The notes beneath the pieces are model-generated. The model saw nothing but the letters and a program-made list of their open reading frames with translations. It was not told the origin of the DNA and did not search any database. Position numbers and translations under genes: made by a program. A stretch of DNA of 10,112 nt from Kiritimatiellia bacterium (GTDB lineage: Bacteria > Verrucomicrobiota > Kiritimatiellia > RFP12 > UBA1067), in the NCBI GenBank assembly GCA_017999015.1, contig JAGOBZ010000086.1, forward strand, positions 1-10,112, in the 5' to 3' direction. Positions within the stretch are counted from its first letter, which is position 1; every line of letters starts with the position of its first letter. This document shows positions 1 to 7,129 of this stretch, piece by piece.

Positions 1-1601
1 CCGGCACCTGCGCCGCGCTGGCTGCGGCCCGGCAAGGGCTCAAGGTGGCGCTGCTCCATGACCGGCCGGTGCTGGGCGGCAACGCCAGCCAGGAGATCCG
101 CGTCTGGTGCGGCGGCGAGGCGCGTCATCCGCTGGTCCGCGAGGTGCGCAACCGCTTCATGAACCGCGAAATCGGCGCGGCGCTGTCCGACCGGATGCGC
201 ATGCGGCTGGTGCAGGATGAGACGAACGTGACGCTGTATGGCGGGTGGCGGGCGTGCGGCGTGGAACGGACACCGGAGCATGACCGGATCGCAGCCGTGA
301 CGGCCCGGCAGACCGAGACGGGCGAGCCGGCGCGGTTCGCCGCGCCGCTCTTCGTGGACGCCACCGGCGACGGCTGGATCGGCTATTGGGCCGGCGCGGA
401 TTACCGGATGGGGCGCGAGGCGGCGGCCGAGTTCGGCGAAAGCATGGCGCCGGCCGAGGCGGACCGGATGACCTTGGGATGCAGCCTGATGTGGACCTCG
501 ATGGCGGCCAACACCGAGGTGCCGTTCGGCCCGCTGCCATGGGCCGAGCCGGCCGCGCAGGGGGTGGTGGCCACGCAGGGGGAGTGGAACTGGGAGTACG
601 GGCTTGACCGCGATGTCATCGCAGAGGGCGAGGCGATCCGCGATCATCTGCTGCGCGTGATCTACGGCAGCTTCAGTCTGGCGAAGCGCGATCCGCAGCA
701 CGCGGACCGGGTTCTGGATTTTGTTCCCTTCAATCTGGGCAAGCGGGAATCGCGGCGGCTGCTGGGCGATGTGATTCTGACGGAAAACGATGTGCGCGAC
801 CGGACGCCCTTTCACGATGCGGTGGCCACGGGCACATGGTCGATCGACCTTCACGAACGCGCCGGAGGTGCGGATTTCCTGACGGTATGCCGCCAGCCGC
901 TGTTCGGCCGCTATTGGATTCCATGGCGCGCGCTCTATTCGCGCAACGTCAAGAATCTGCTGATGGCGGGGCGGTGTTTCAGCGCGACGCATGTGGGGCT
1001 GGGCAGTCCGCGCGTGATGAACACCACGGGGCAGATGGGGGTGGCCGTCGGCTGCGCGGCGGCCCTCTGCCTTCGGCACGCGCTGGAACCGCAGGCGCTG
1101 GCGGCCGATCCCGTGCGCGTCGCGGAACTCCAAGCGAGCATCGGCGGCGAATTTCCGGGCCACCCGGACCCGGCACAGGCGGGGTGGACCGTGATCGACG
1201 ACGCGGATGCGGAGCAGGTGCTTTTCCAAGGGAATTGGAAACAAGGGCTGCACGAAAACGGCGACCATGTCGGCAGCGGGTTCAGGTATGCAGAGCAGGG
1301 CGGAACAGACACCTGGGCCGCCTATACGCTGCCGGTGCGGCAGGCAGGCATGCATTGCATCCGCCTGACTTGGAATGTCTACTGGGACGGACGCGCACGG
1401 GCGGTGCCGGTGTCGATCCGACACGCGCGCGGCACTCTCCGGGTGACCGTGGACATGCGGCAGGGTTCCGGCCTTTGGCACGATCTGGCGACCGTGGCGC
1501 TGATCCCGGGAATTCCTGCTGAAGTCCGCATCGAGACCGAGGGCACGGACGGCGTGGTGGTCGCGGATGCCGTCGCGATCGAGAGGATCGGTGACGCATG
1601 A
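1..1601 (+). CDS. FAD-dependent oxidoreductase (PF12831-like) with C-terminal golvesin-like domain, 5' partial
   Basis: The reading frame is open to the left edge (first full codon at 3), so the start and the first glycines of the Rossmann motif are outside the window. What remains begins GTCAALAAARQGLKVALL, the end of a nucleotide-binding beta-alpha-beta unit, followed by LGGNASQEIRVW. Further family signatures are DATGDGWIGYWAGA (about 358-399), KRESRRLLGD (about 741-770) and AGRCFSATHVGLGSPRV (about 967-1017). These fit the FAD_oxidored family. From about 1191 to 1590 a separate beta-rich module reads VIDDADAE, then a TVDMRQGSGLWHDL stretch, and ends GTDGVVVADAVAI. This matches the golvesin/xanthan-lyase CBD-like domain, usually found on extracytoplasmic enzymes. 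The substrate is unknown. The stop overlaps the next start as ATGA, so the gene belongs to the downstream operon. No sialic acid pathway I know uses this family. Family call firm; role inferred only from context. Confidence 0.88.
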   Translation, partial: GTCAALAAARQGLKVALLHDRPVLGGNASQEIRVWCGGEARHPLVREVRNRFMNREIGAALSDRMRMRLVQDETNVTLYGGWRACGVERTPEHDRIAAVTARQTETGEPARFAAPLFVDATGDGWIGYWAGADYRMGREAAAEFGESMAPAEADRMTLGCSLMWTSMAANTEVPFGPLPWAEPAAQGVVATQGEWNWEYGLDRDVIAEGEAIRDHLLRVIYGSFSLAKRDPQHADRVLDFVPFNLGKRESRRLLGDVILTENDVRDRTPFHDAVATGTWSIDLHERAGGADFLTVCRQPLFGRYWIPWRALYSRNVKNLLMAGRCFSATHVGLGSPRVMNTTGQMGVAVGCAAALCLRHALEPQALAADPVRVAELQASIGGEFPGHPDPAQAGWTVIDDADAEQVLFQGNWKQGLHENGDHVGSGFRYAEQGGTDTWAAYTLPVRQAGMHCIRLTWNVYWDGRARAVPVSIRHARGTLRVTVDMRQGSGLWHDLATVALIPGIPAEVRIETEGTDGVVVADAVAIERIGDA

Positions 1602-2956
1602 ACCGCGCGGGTGTGTTGAGTCTCGTTCTCGTGTCGTCTGGGCTTGTGTGCGGGGCACCGCCCGCGCCGACACTCACGCTGTCGGCCGACCGGCCTTCCG
1701 CAGTCTATGCCTGCGGCGAAGAGGCGGCCGTAACAATACGTGTCAGCGATGCGCAGGGCGGCTTGCTGAGGACCGGCAGCGTCTCTTTTACGGTCGATGA
1801 TTTCGGTACCAACCGTCTGGCCGCACAGACGCTGATCATGGCGTGCGACAATCCGTTCGTGTGGCGCGGCACGCTGCGCCGGCCGGGGTTTCTGCGCTGC
1901 CGCGTCGCGCTGGAGGGACAGAAGCGGGTGAAGCCCGTTGTGTATGGCGTGGCCTTCGATCCGTGCGCCATCCGGCTGGGATCGGGCGGGCCGCCTCCGG
2001 ACTTTGACGCCTACTGGAGCGGCGAGATCGCGCGGCTGGATCGGGAAGTCCCGCTGGACGCGCGCGCCGCGCGGTTCGAGCCGGCCTGCACGGCCTCGGC
2101 CGAGGTCTCTCGGGTAAGCTTTGCGACCTTCAACGGCAAGCGGGTGCACGGATTCTTGAGCGTTCCGGCGGACCGCTCTCGCGCACCGTTTCCGGTGCGC
2201 GTCACGGTGCCGTGGGCCGGCCCGGGCGCGCATGCGCCGGAGGCTCGGCCCGATGACGACCACGTCATCACGCTGGTCATGAACGTCCACGATTTCGAGC
2301 CGGGTCCGGATGCGGCCGCCCAGCGCCGGAAATATGACGAGCAGAACCGGCGCTATGCGGCCGAGGTGGCCGGCATCGTTCTGCGCAGCGCCTATGAAAA
2401 CCATCGCTACGCCGGCTATACCGACCGCACGGCCTATTTCTATCATGATCCGCTGCTGGGTATCCGGCGCGCCGTGCTGTGGGTGCTGGAGCGGGCCGAG
2501 GCCGATCGCGCGCACGTGGGATATTACGGCCGGAGCCAAGGCGGTGGGCTCGGCATGATGTTGACGGCGCTCACGCCGGTCTTTACGCGCGCGCTTTTCT
2601 GCCAGCCCGCCATGGCCGACCTGCTCGCCGGGCGCGCGGGCCGGCGGTCGAGCTGGCCGTCGCTCGTGGAACGCGCGCGGCCCGGCGACCGCGAGGCGGT
2701 GGCGTCCACCGCCGCGTATTACGATGCCGGCCATTTCGCCGCGCGGGTGTTGTGCGAGTCGCGCGTGCTGATCGGATTTGCGGATGACACCTGTCCGCCG
2801 CCATGCGTCTATGCGGCGTATAATCAATTGCGCGGACCGAAAACGATCCTTCATGATGTGGGTGTGCCGCACAGCGACCCGCCGAGTTATCTTCAGAACC
2901 AAGCCTGGCTGCTGGATCTTCCGGCCCGGGCAACAGACAGAAAAGCAGGACTATGA
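1598..2956 (+). CDS. Secreted AXE1-family carbohydrate esterase (acetyl xylan esterase-like)
   Basis: The protein has 452 residues. An N-terminal hydrophobic signal segment (about 1-20) lacks a good lipobox, so export to the periplasm or outside is expected. Residues about 25-110 look like a small Ig/macroglobulin-type beta domain, common in front of this family in PVC and Bacteroidota bacteria. The alpha/beta-hydrolase part follows, with a nucleophile elbow YGRSQGGG (Ser313), GFADDTCPP with the likely acid Asp396, the family-typical VYAAYNQL, and the likely catalytic His425 in VGVPHSD. The triad appears complete. AXE1 enzymes remove acetyl groups from sugars. Beside an NAL-like aldolase and sialidase-like proteins, an O-acyl sialate esterase role is plausible but inferred. 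Known sialate O-acetylesterases are mostly SGNH/SASA proteins, so this would be a non-homologous substitute. The start ATG overlaps the upstream stop (ATGA) and the stop overlaps the next start in the same way, indicating translational coupling. Confidence 0.87.
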   Translation: MNRAGVLSLVLVSSGLVCGAPPAPTLTLSADRPSAVYACGEEAAVTIRVSDAQGGLLRTGSVSFTVDDFGTNRLAAQTLIMACDNPFVWRGTLRRPGFLRCRVALEGQKRVKPVVYGVAFDPCAIRLGSGGPPPDFDAYWSGEIARLDREVPLDARAARFEPACTASAEVSRVSFATFNGKRVHGFLSVPADRSRAPFPVRVTVPWAGPGAHAPEARPDDDHVITLVMNVHDFEPGPDAAAQRRKYDEQNRRYAAEVAGIVLRSAYENHRYAGYTDRTAYFYHDPLLGIRRAVLWVLERAEADRAHVGYYGRSQGGGLGMMLTALTPVFTRALFCQPAMADLLAGRAGRRSSWPSLVERARPGDREAVASTAAYYDAGHFAARVLCESRVLIGFADDTCPPPCVYAAYNQLRGPKTILHDVGVPHSDPPSYLQNQAWLLDLPARATDRKAGL

Positions 2957-3906
2957 ATCGACGGAAAGGTATACCGGCCCGCGTGCCGGACGGCAGCGTG
3001 TTTCAGGGTATGTCCGGTGCGTGTGTCGCGCTGATGACCCCTTTTACAAAAAAAGACACGGTGAACGCCGCCGTGCTCGAACGGCAGGTTGACTATTACG
3101 CCGCGTGCGGCATACGCGGCCTGTATGTGACCGGCGGCACGGGTGAGGGGCTGTTGTTGAGTCTCGCGGAGCGCAAGCGCGTGCTGGAAACCGTGGTGCG
3201 GACCAATGCCGGGCGCATGCGCATTATCGCGCATATCGGCTGCGTCAACACGGATGACGCGGTCATGCTGGCGCGTCACGCGGAAAAGACCGGGGCCGAC
3301 TGGATCTCGTCGGTGGCGCCGGTGTATTTCGGGCAGAGTTTCGCGGCCGCGCACCGCCATTACGCCAAAATCGCCGCAGCCTCGGGCTTGCCTTTTCTGA
3401 TCTATGCAACGGCCGGCGCCGCGCTGGATCCCGAACGGGATGCCCGTCTGTTTGACATCCCCAACGTGATGGGCATGAAATACACGGGCATCGATTTTTA
3501 CGCGCTGCAGCGGCTGATCTGGCGGCTGGCGCGCCCCGCGATCTTCTTCTCGGGGATGGATCCGCTTTTTGTGCCGGCGTTTGCCTCGGGCTGTTTTGCG
3601 GGCTGCATCGGCACCACGCAGAATGTCGTGCCCCGCCACTTCGCTCACATGTTCGACGCCATGACGAACGGCGATTTCGCGTCGGCGAGTCGCTTGCAGG
3701 CCGAGGCCAACCGCGTGCTGGAACTGATGACAGAAAACGAGAACTGGTCGTACCGCAAAGCCATGGTGCGATTTATAGGGCTTGATGTGGGCGCAGCGCG
3801 GCCGCCTTATGAACCGCTGACGGAAGAGGCGTTTGCGGCGTTTGCGGAACGGATGCGCCGGCAGGGGATTGTTCCGGAAGGTGATGCGGCGGGAGAAGGG
3901 GTATGA
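2953..3906 (+). CDS. N-acetylneuraminate lyase-like aldolase (DHDPS/NAL superfamily)
   Basis: This 317-residue TIM-barrel class I aldolase belongs to the DapA/NanA superfamily. Visible landmarks are VALMTPF (25-31), GGTGEG (61-66), IAHIGCV, close to E. coli NanA IAHVGCV, Tyr151 (proton-relay Tyr position), the Schiff-base Lys176 in GMKYT, and IGTTQN near 218-223. No signal peptide is seen, so it should be cytoplasmic and cleave a 2-keto-3-deoxy acid to pyruvate and an aldose. Several NanA substrate contacts differ: GSTGE reads GGTGE (Gly62), YNIP after the Tyr reads YATA, and the DE pair that binds the glycerol side chain reads DP (Asp203-Pro204). Neu5Ac may therefore not be the natural substrate. 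The start at 2953 is chosen for the ATGA overlap. The next Met (residue 20) would cut into the conserved F-x-G lead-in, although residues 1-18 exceed the E. coli length. Residue comparisons are from memory. Confidence 0.83.
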   Translation: MNRRKGIPARVPDGSVFQGMSGACVALMTPFTKKDTVNAAVLERQVDYYAACGIRGLYVTGGTGEGLLLSLAERKRVLETVVRTNAGRMRIIAHIGCVNTDDAVMLARHAEKTGADWISSVAPVYFGQSFAAAHRHYAKIAAASGLPFLIYATAGAALDPERDARLFDIPNVMGMKYTGIDFYALQRLIWRLARPAIFFSGMDPLFVPAFASGCFAGCIGTTQNVVPRHFAHMFDAMTNGDFASASRLQAEANRVLELMTENENWSYRKAMVRFIGLDVGAARPPYEPLTEEAFAAFAERMRRQGIVPEGDAAGEGV

Positions 3907-5009
3907 AAAAATGGACAATCGCGAGCCTGATGCTCGCTTGCGGGATCTGCGCGCAGGAGGTGCCGACGAGCAAAACGGTGGAGGTGCTTGAGGACGGCGC
4001 CGGTTCCGGACAGCCGTATCTGGCCTTTCCGGCGGTACTGGATCTCGGCGCGGAGATTCTGGTTTCGTTCAAACGGGGCCACTCGCACGCGGCCGATCCC
4101 GGCGCCGTGCTGGATCTGTTGAGGATCGACGGCGCGAGCGGGGCCGCCACGGCTTGTCCGCCGATCGCGGCCGTGTCGGGAGAGATCATGCAGATGGGCG
4201 AATGGGCCCGCTTCTCCAACGGCGACATCGCTACGTATATCGACGTACAGCGCAGCAAGCAGCCCAGCCGGACCGGTCTGGCCGTGGCGCGGTCGCGTGA
4301 TGGCGGCAAGACCTTCGGCCCGGTTGAGCGCGTGGGGGTCATCGACGGCGTGGAGTACGGGTATGCGTTTGAGTCTGTGACGCGTGGGCAGACCACCTGG
4401 ATGTTGGTCATGACTTTCACCAATCTGACCGGCGGGACGTTTCCACAGCGGCTGTTGCGTCCGGTGGCGGGGTCTGTGGATGTCATCCGTTCCGAGGACA
4501 GCGGCCTCACCTGGCGGTTTGTGCGGAGCATGACGCGCGAGCTGGGCGGCGTCTCGATCAACGAAAGTTCATTCGCGCCTTGCGGCGACGGATTCCTGGT
4601 CGCCGCGCGGGGCTACGACGCCCGCCAGTGGCTGGCGTACGCCGACGAGGGATTTCACGTAACGCGCAAAGTGGATCTGGCAAAGGGAACTGACACGATC
4701 AAAGGCCATATCGGCCGGCCGCGCGTCTTCAGCAGAGATGGACGATGGTATTTGATGGGAAGAAATTACACGGTGCCCAAGACCCCGATGCGACTGAGCC
4801 TGTTCCGGTTTGATCCGGGGACGCTGTCGATCGAACGTCACGTGGTGCTGGACAACGATGAGGGACGAAAAGTCGCGGACGGCTATTATGCCATGCCGTA
4901 TTGGCGGGAGCGGGACGGCAAAACGCGGTTTCATGTCGTGACGTACAAACGGGAAAGCGGCGCTCCGAAGATCATCCGGCTCTCCTATGATTGGGAGGAG
5001 GTCCGTTGA
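3903..5009 (+). CDS. Exported sialidase-like BNR/Asp-box protein (short form)
   Basis: The protein has 368 residues. The N-terminus MKKWTIASLMLACGICAQEV is a signal peptide with probable cleavage after Ala17. A lipoprotein reading at Cys13 is weaker. The body is a predicted six-bladed beta-propeller with two clear Asp-boxes, SRDGGKTF (131-138) and SEDSGLTW (197-204). It resembles GH33-like neuraminidases used to release terminal sialic acids outside the cytoplasm. The usual RIP motif seems replaced by AFP (41-43), with a basic/His cluster FKRGHSH (56-62) shortly after. The arginine triad is therefore not canonical, and the substrate, or even hydrolase activity, is uncertain. A good Shine-Dalgarno GGAG at 3892-3895 lies 7 nt before the ATG, in addition to the ATGA overlap with the aldolase. 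Export next to a transporter and an aldolase fits glycan release. Assignment to the sialidase superfamily is firm; enzyme function is not. Confidence 0.8.
   Translation: MKKWTIASLMLACGICAQEVPTSKTVEVLEDGAGSGQPYLAFPAVLDLGAEILVSFKRGHSHAADPGAVLDLLRIDGASGAATACPPIAAVSGEIMQMGEWARFSNGDIATYIDVQRSKQPSRTGLAVARSRDGGKTFGPVERVGVIDGVEYGYAFESVTRGQTTWMLVMTFTNLTGGTFPQRLLRPVAGSVDVIRSEDSGLTWRFVRSMTRELGGVSINESSFAPCGDGFLVAARGYDARQWLAYADEGFHVTRKVDLAKGTDTIKGHIGRPRVFSRDGRWYLMGRNYTVPKTPMRLSLFRFDPGTLSIERHVVLDNDEGRKVADGYYAMPYWRERDGKTRFHVVTYKRESGAPKIIRLSYDWEEVR
4993..5001 (+). promoter_or_regulatory. Ribosome binding site deciding a TTG start
   Basis: GGGAGGAGG sits inside the last codons of the preceding BNR gene. It lies 4-7 nt before TTG at 5006, whose last two bases are shared with the stop TGA (5007-5009). 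This favours TTG 5006 over the in-frame TTG at 4991, which would place the Shine-Dalgarno sequence inside the coding region and lengthen the signal peptide's N-region by five residues. Confidence 0.75.
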
Positions 5010-7129
5010 TCCGCGCTCGGCATGCCGGTTGGATCGTGCTTCTGGGCAGCGCAGCCCTCTGTCACGCATCCGTACGGATCGAGTGGCAGGAGGTGATCGC
5101 GGAGGACGTGCCGGCGACCGCGCTTTCCTGCCGTACGGAAACGCCTCCGGCATCGTTGCCGGAGACCTTTCGGCGTCCCGTAAGCTGCCGCCAGAACAGC
5201 GACAAAATCAAGCGGGCGCTGTTTGTGTTCGAGACCGACGCAGCCGACGCAAGCGGTGCCGCGGGTTACGCGGCCGAACTGGACGTCCGTGGCGAACCTG
5301 GCGTCTGGTGGCCGTTGCCGCGGCCGTCGATAGGCGGTCTCCCGGCGCGGACGTATCGGCTGACCGGCGGCTCCGTGTTGCCGATGGGCCATCAGCATCT
5401 CCTGCTGACCGCCCGCGATGCCGCAGGCGCGCTCAAGCTGCTAGCCTATCATACGGTGACGGCCAAATGGTTTGAACTCGGCGACGTGCCCGGCGCGGCG
5501 CGGGACACGCCGGTTCTGCTGCCAGAATCCGACACCACAGTTCTCGTGTGTCGGCGTAACGGGACGACGCCTGCCCTGTGCTGGCGCGCCAGGCTGATAC
5601 GGGCAGAGCGCTTCTCGCCCGTCAACTATGCGGTGGTGGGGCTGTATGTCATCTGCCTGCTCGGCGCGGCCGGTGTGATGCTCGTCAAAAACCGGCGGCA
5701 GACCGCCAACGCCTATTTCAAGGGCGACGGCAAGCTGCCGTGGTGGGCGGTCGGGGTCAGCATCTACGCGGCCATGTTCAGCGCAATCTCGCTGATCGCG
5801 GGACCGGGGGTCAGCTATTTGCTCAACTGGTCCTATTTCGCGATCATTCTCAGCAAGCTGTTGATCGTGCCGGTCATCGCCTGTCTCTATCTGCCGTTCT
5901 TCAGGCGACTGAATGTGACGAGCGCGTACGAGTATCTGGAGGCGCGTTTCAATCTCGCCTGCCGCTTGTTCGCCAGTGCCGCCTTTTCAGGCTTTATGCT
6001 GTTCCGCGCCGCGCTGGTGGTGTATCTGCCCGCACTCGCGGTCTCGGCGATCGCCGCGATTCCGCTGGACGTGACGATCATCGGCCTCACGGTCGTCTCA
6101 GTCCTCTACTGCGTGGCCGGAGGGATCAAGGGGATCGTGTGGGGCGATTTTTATCAGGGGATCATCCTGATCGTCAGCATCGCGGTGACGGTGGCGGTTT
6201 TGATCACGGGGACAGACGGCGGCTGGTCCGGCTTCTTCACGATCGCACGGGCTCACGGTAAATTTGACGCCTTCAATTTCTCGTGGGATCTGACGGCTCC
6301 GGTTTTTTGGGTGATGATCATCGGTGGGTTTGTTTCAAACCTCAACTCCTACACCAGCGACCAGTGCGTGCTGCAGCGCTTCATGACAACCAAGGATGAG
6401 CGTTCGGCGGTGCGGAGCATCCTCTTCTGTATCGTGGTCACGTTTGTATCCGGGCCGCTGCTCTACGCGATCGGCACCGGGCTCTTTACCTATTTCAGCA
6501 GCCATCCGGAGCGTCTCGACGTGACGCTTGCCAAAAATGACTCGATCTTTCCGCTATTCATCGCGACCGGTCTGCCGCCAGGTGTCGGCGGCTTGCTGCT
6601 GGCGTCCATTCTTGCGGCGACGCTCACGACACTGGCGGCGAATCTCAACGCCACGGCGACCGCACTCACGACAGATTTTTATGTGCGGTTCCGGCGCGGG
6701 GCGGGCAGTGACGCGAAGACCGTGGCCTGCGGCAAAGGTCTGACCGTAGCCTGCGGCGGGATCGCGCTGGGGCTGGCTCTGCTTTTCGCGCATGCCGACA
6801 TCCAGTCGATGCAAGAGACCTTCTACAAATTTCTGGGGGTCCTCACGTCCGGCGTGACCGGCCTGTTTCTGCTGGGGATGTTTGCTCCGCGCGTGAGCGG
6901 AACCGCCGCCATTCTCGGGTTAATCGTGAATTACGCGGTCTGTTTCACGCTCGCGTTCTGTCCGCTGCCCTGGAAACCCCACCTCATGCTGTACGGGGTG
7001 GCCGGGTTGTCCGCGTGTCTGATCACCGCGCTGCTGGCGAGCGCAGTGTGGCCGAACAGAAAGTCCACCGCCGGATGGGTATGGTCAAGGCGCGCGGCCG
7101 GCAAACAGGAGGACCCGCATGCTGGATAA
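5006..7129 (+). CDS. Sodium:solute symporter (SSS family) with shortened N-terminal kelch/mutarotase-like domain
   Basis: Starting at TTG 5006, the protein has 707 residues. A signal-like hydrophobic segment (about 8-22, ending CHA) precedes an extracytoplasmic region (about 23-203). That region holds kelch-type elements: VWWPLP (100-105), TGGSVLPMGHQHLL (120-133), and LLAYHTVTAKWFELGDVPG (145-163). From about 208 a multi-helix SSS membrane domain follows. It contains GDGKLPWWAVGVSIYAAMFS, YLPFFRRLNVTSAYEYLEARF, VAGGIKGIVWGDFYQG, and LAATLTTLAANLN (536-548). The last corresponds to the sodium-binding helix, with Ala538, Thr541 and Thr542 at the usual Ala/Ser/Ser positions. The family imports sugars and sialic acids with Na+. 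The nearest relatives I know carry a full cyclically permuted, NanM-like kelch domain of about 350 residues. Here only two or three blades' worth remain. Operon context suggests uptake of the nonulosonate released by the flanking BNR proteins. Confidence 0.88.
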   Translation: MIRARHAGWIVLLGSAALCHASVRIEWQEVIAEDVPATALSCRTETPPASLPETFRRPVSCRQNSDKIKRALFVFETDAADASGAAGYAAELDVRGEPGVWWPLPRPSIGGLPARTYRLTGGSVLPMGHQHLLLTARDAAGALKLLAYHTVTAKWFELGDVPGAARDTPVLLPESDTTVLVCRRNGTTPALCWRARLIRAERFSPVNYAVVGLYVICLLGAAGVMLVKNRRQTANAYFKGDGKLPWWAVGVSIYAAMFSAISLIAGPGVSYLLNWSYFAIILSKLLIVPVIACLYLPFFRRLNVTSAYEYLEARFNLACRLFASAAFSGFMLFRAALVVYLPALAVSAIAAIPLDVTIIGLTVVSVLYCVAGGIKGIVWGDFYQGIILIVSIAVTVAVLITGTDGGWSGFFTIARAHGKFDAFNFSWDLTAPVFWVMIIGGFVSNLNSYTSDQCVLQRFMTTKDERSAVRSILFCIVVTFVSGPLLYAIGTGLFTYFSSHPERLDVTLAKNDSIFPLFIATGLPPGVGGLLLASILAATLTTLAANLNATATALTTDFYVRFRRGAGSDAKTVACGKGLTVACGGIALGLALLFAHADIQSMQETFYKFLGVLTSGVTGLFLLGMFAPRVSGTAAILGLIVNYAVCFTLAFCPLPWKPHLMLYGVAGLSACLITALLASAVWPNRKSTAGWVWSRRAAGKQEDPHAG
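7107..7112 (+). promoter_or_regulatory. Ribosome binding site for the second BNR gene
   Basis: A perfect AGGAGG lies 6 nt before the ATG at 7119, inside the 3' end of the transporter gene. It supports independent strong initiation despite the 11-bp gene overlap. Confidence 0.8.

Noticed and set aside
836..1522. Plus-strand open frame inside the FAD oxidoreductase gene
   Set aside because: Its Arg/Gly/Ala-rich translation overlaps conserved oxidoreductase and golvesin-like motifs in the true frame.
1379..2902. Long minus-strand open frame opposite the esterase gene
   Set aside because: It is Arg/His/Ala-rich with no recognisable motif, and it lies opposite a well-supported esterase with a full catalytic triad. 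Such frames arise from high third-position GC on the coding strand.
2893..3918. Minus-strand open frame covering the whole aldolase gene
   Set aside because: Its translation is low-complexity and rich in Arg and His, with no domain. It mirrors the aldolase gene almost exactly, so it is a shadow.
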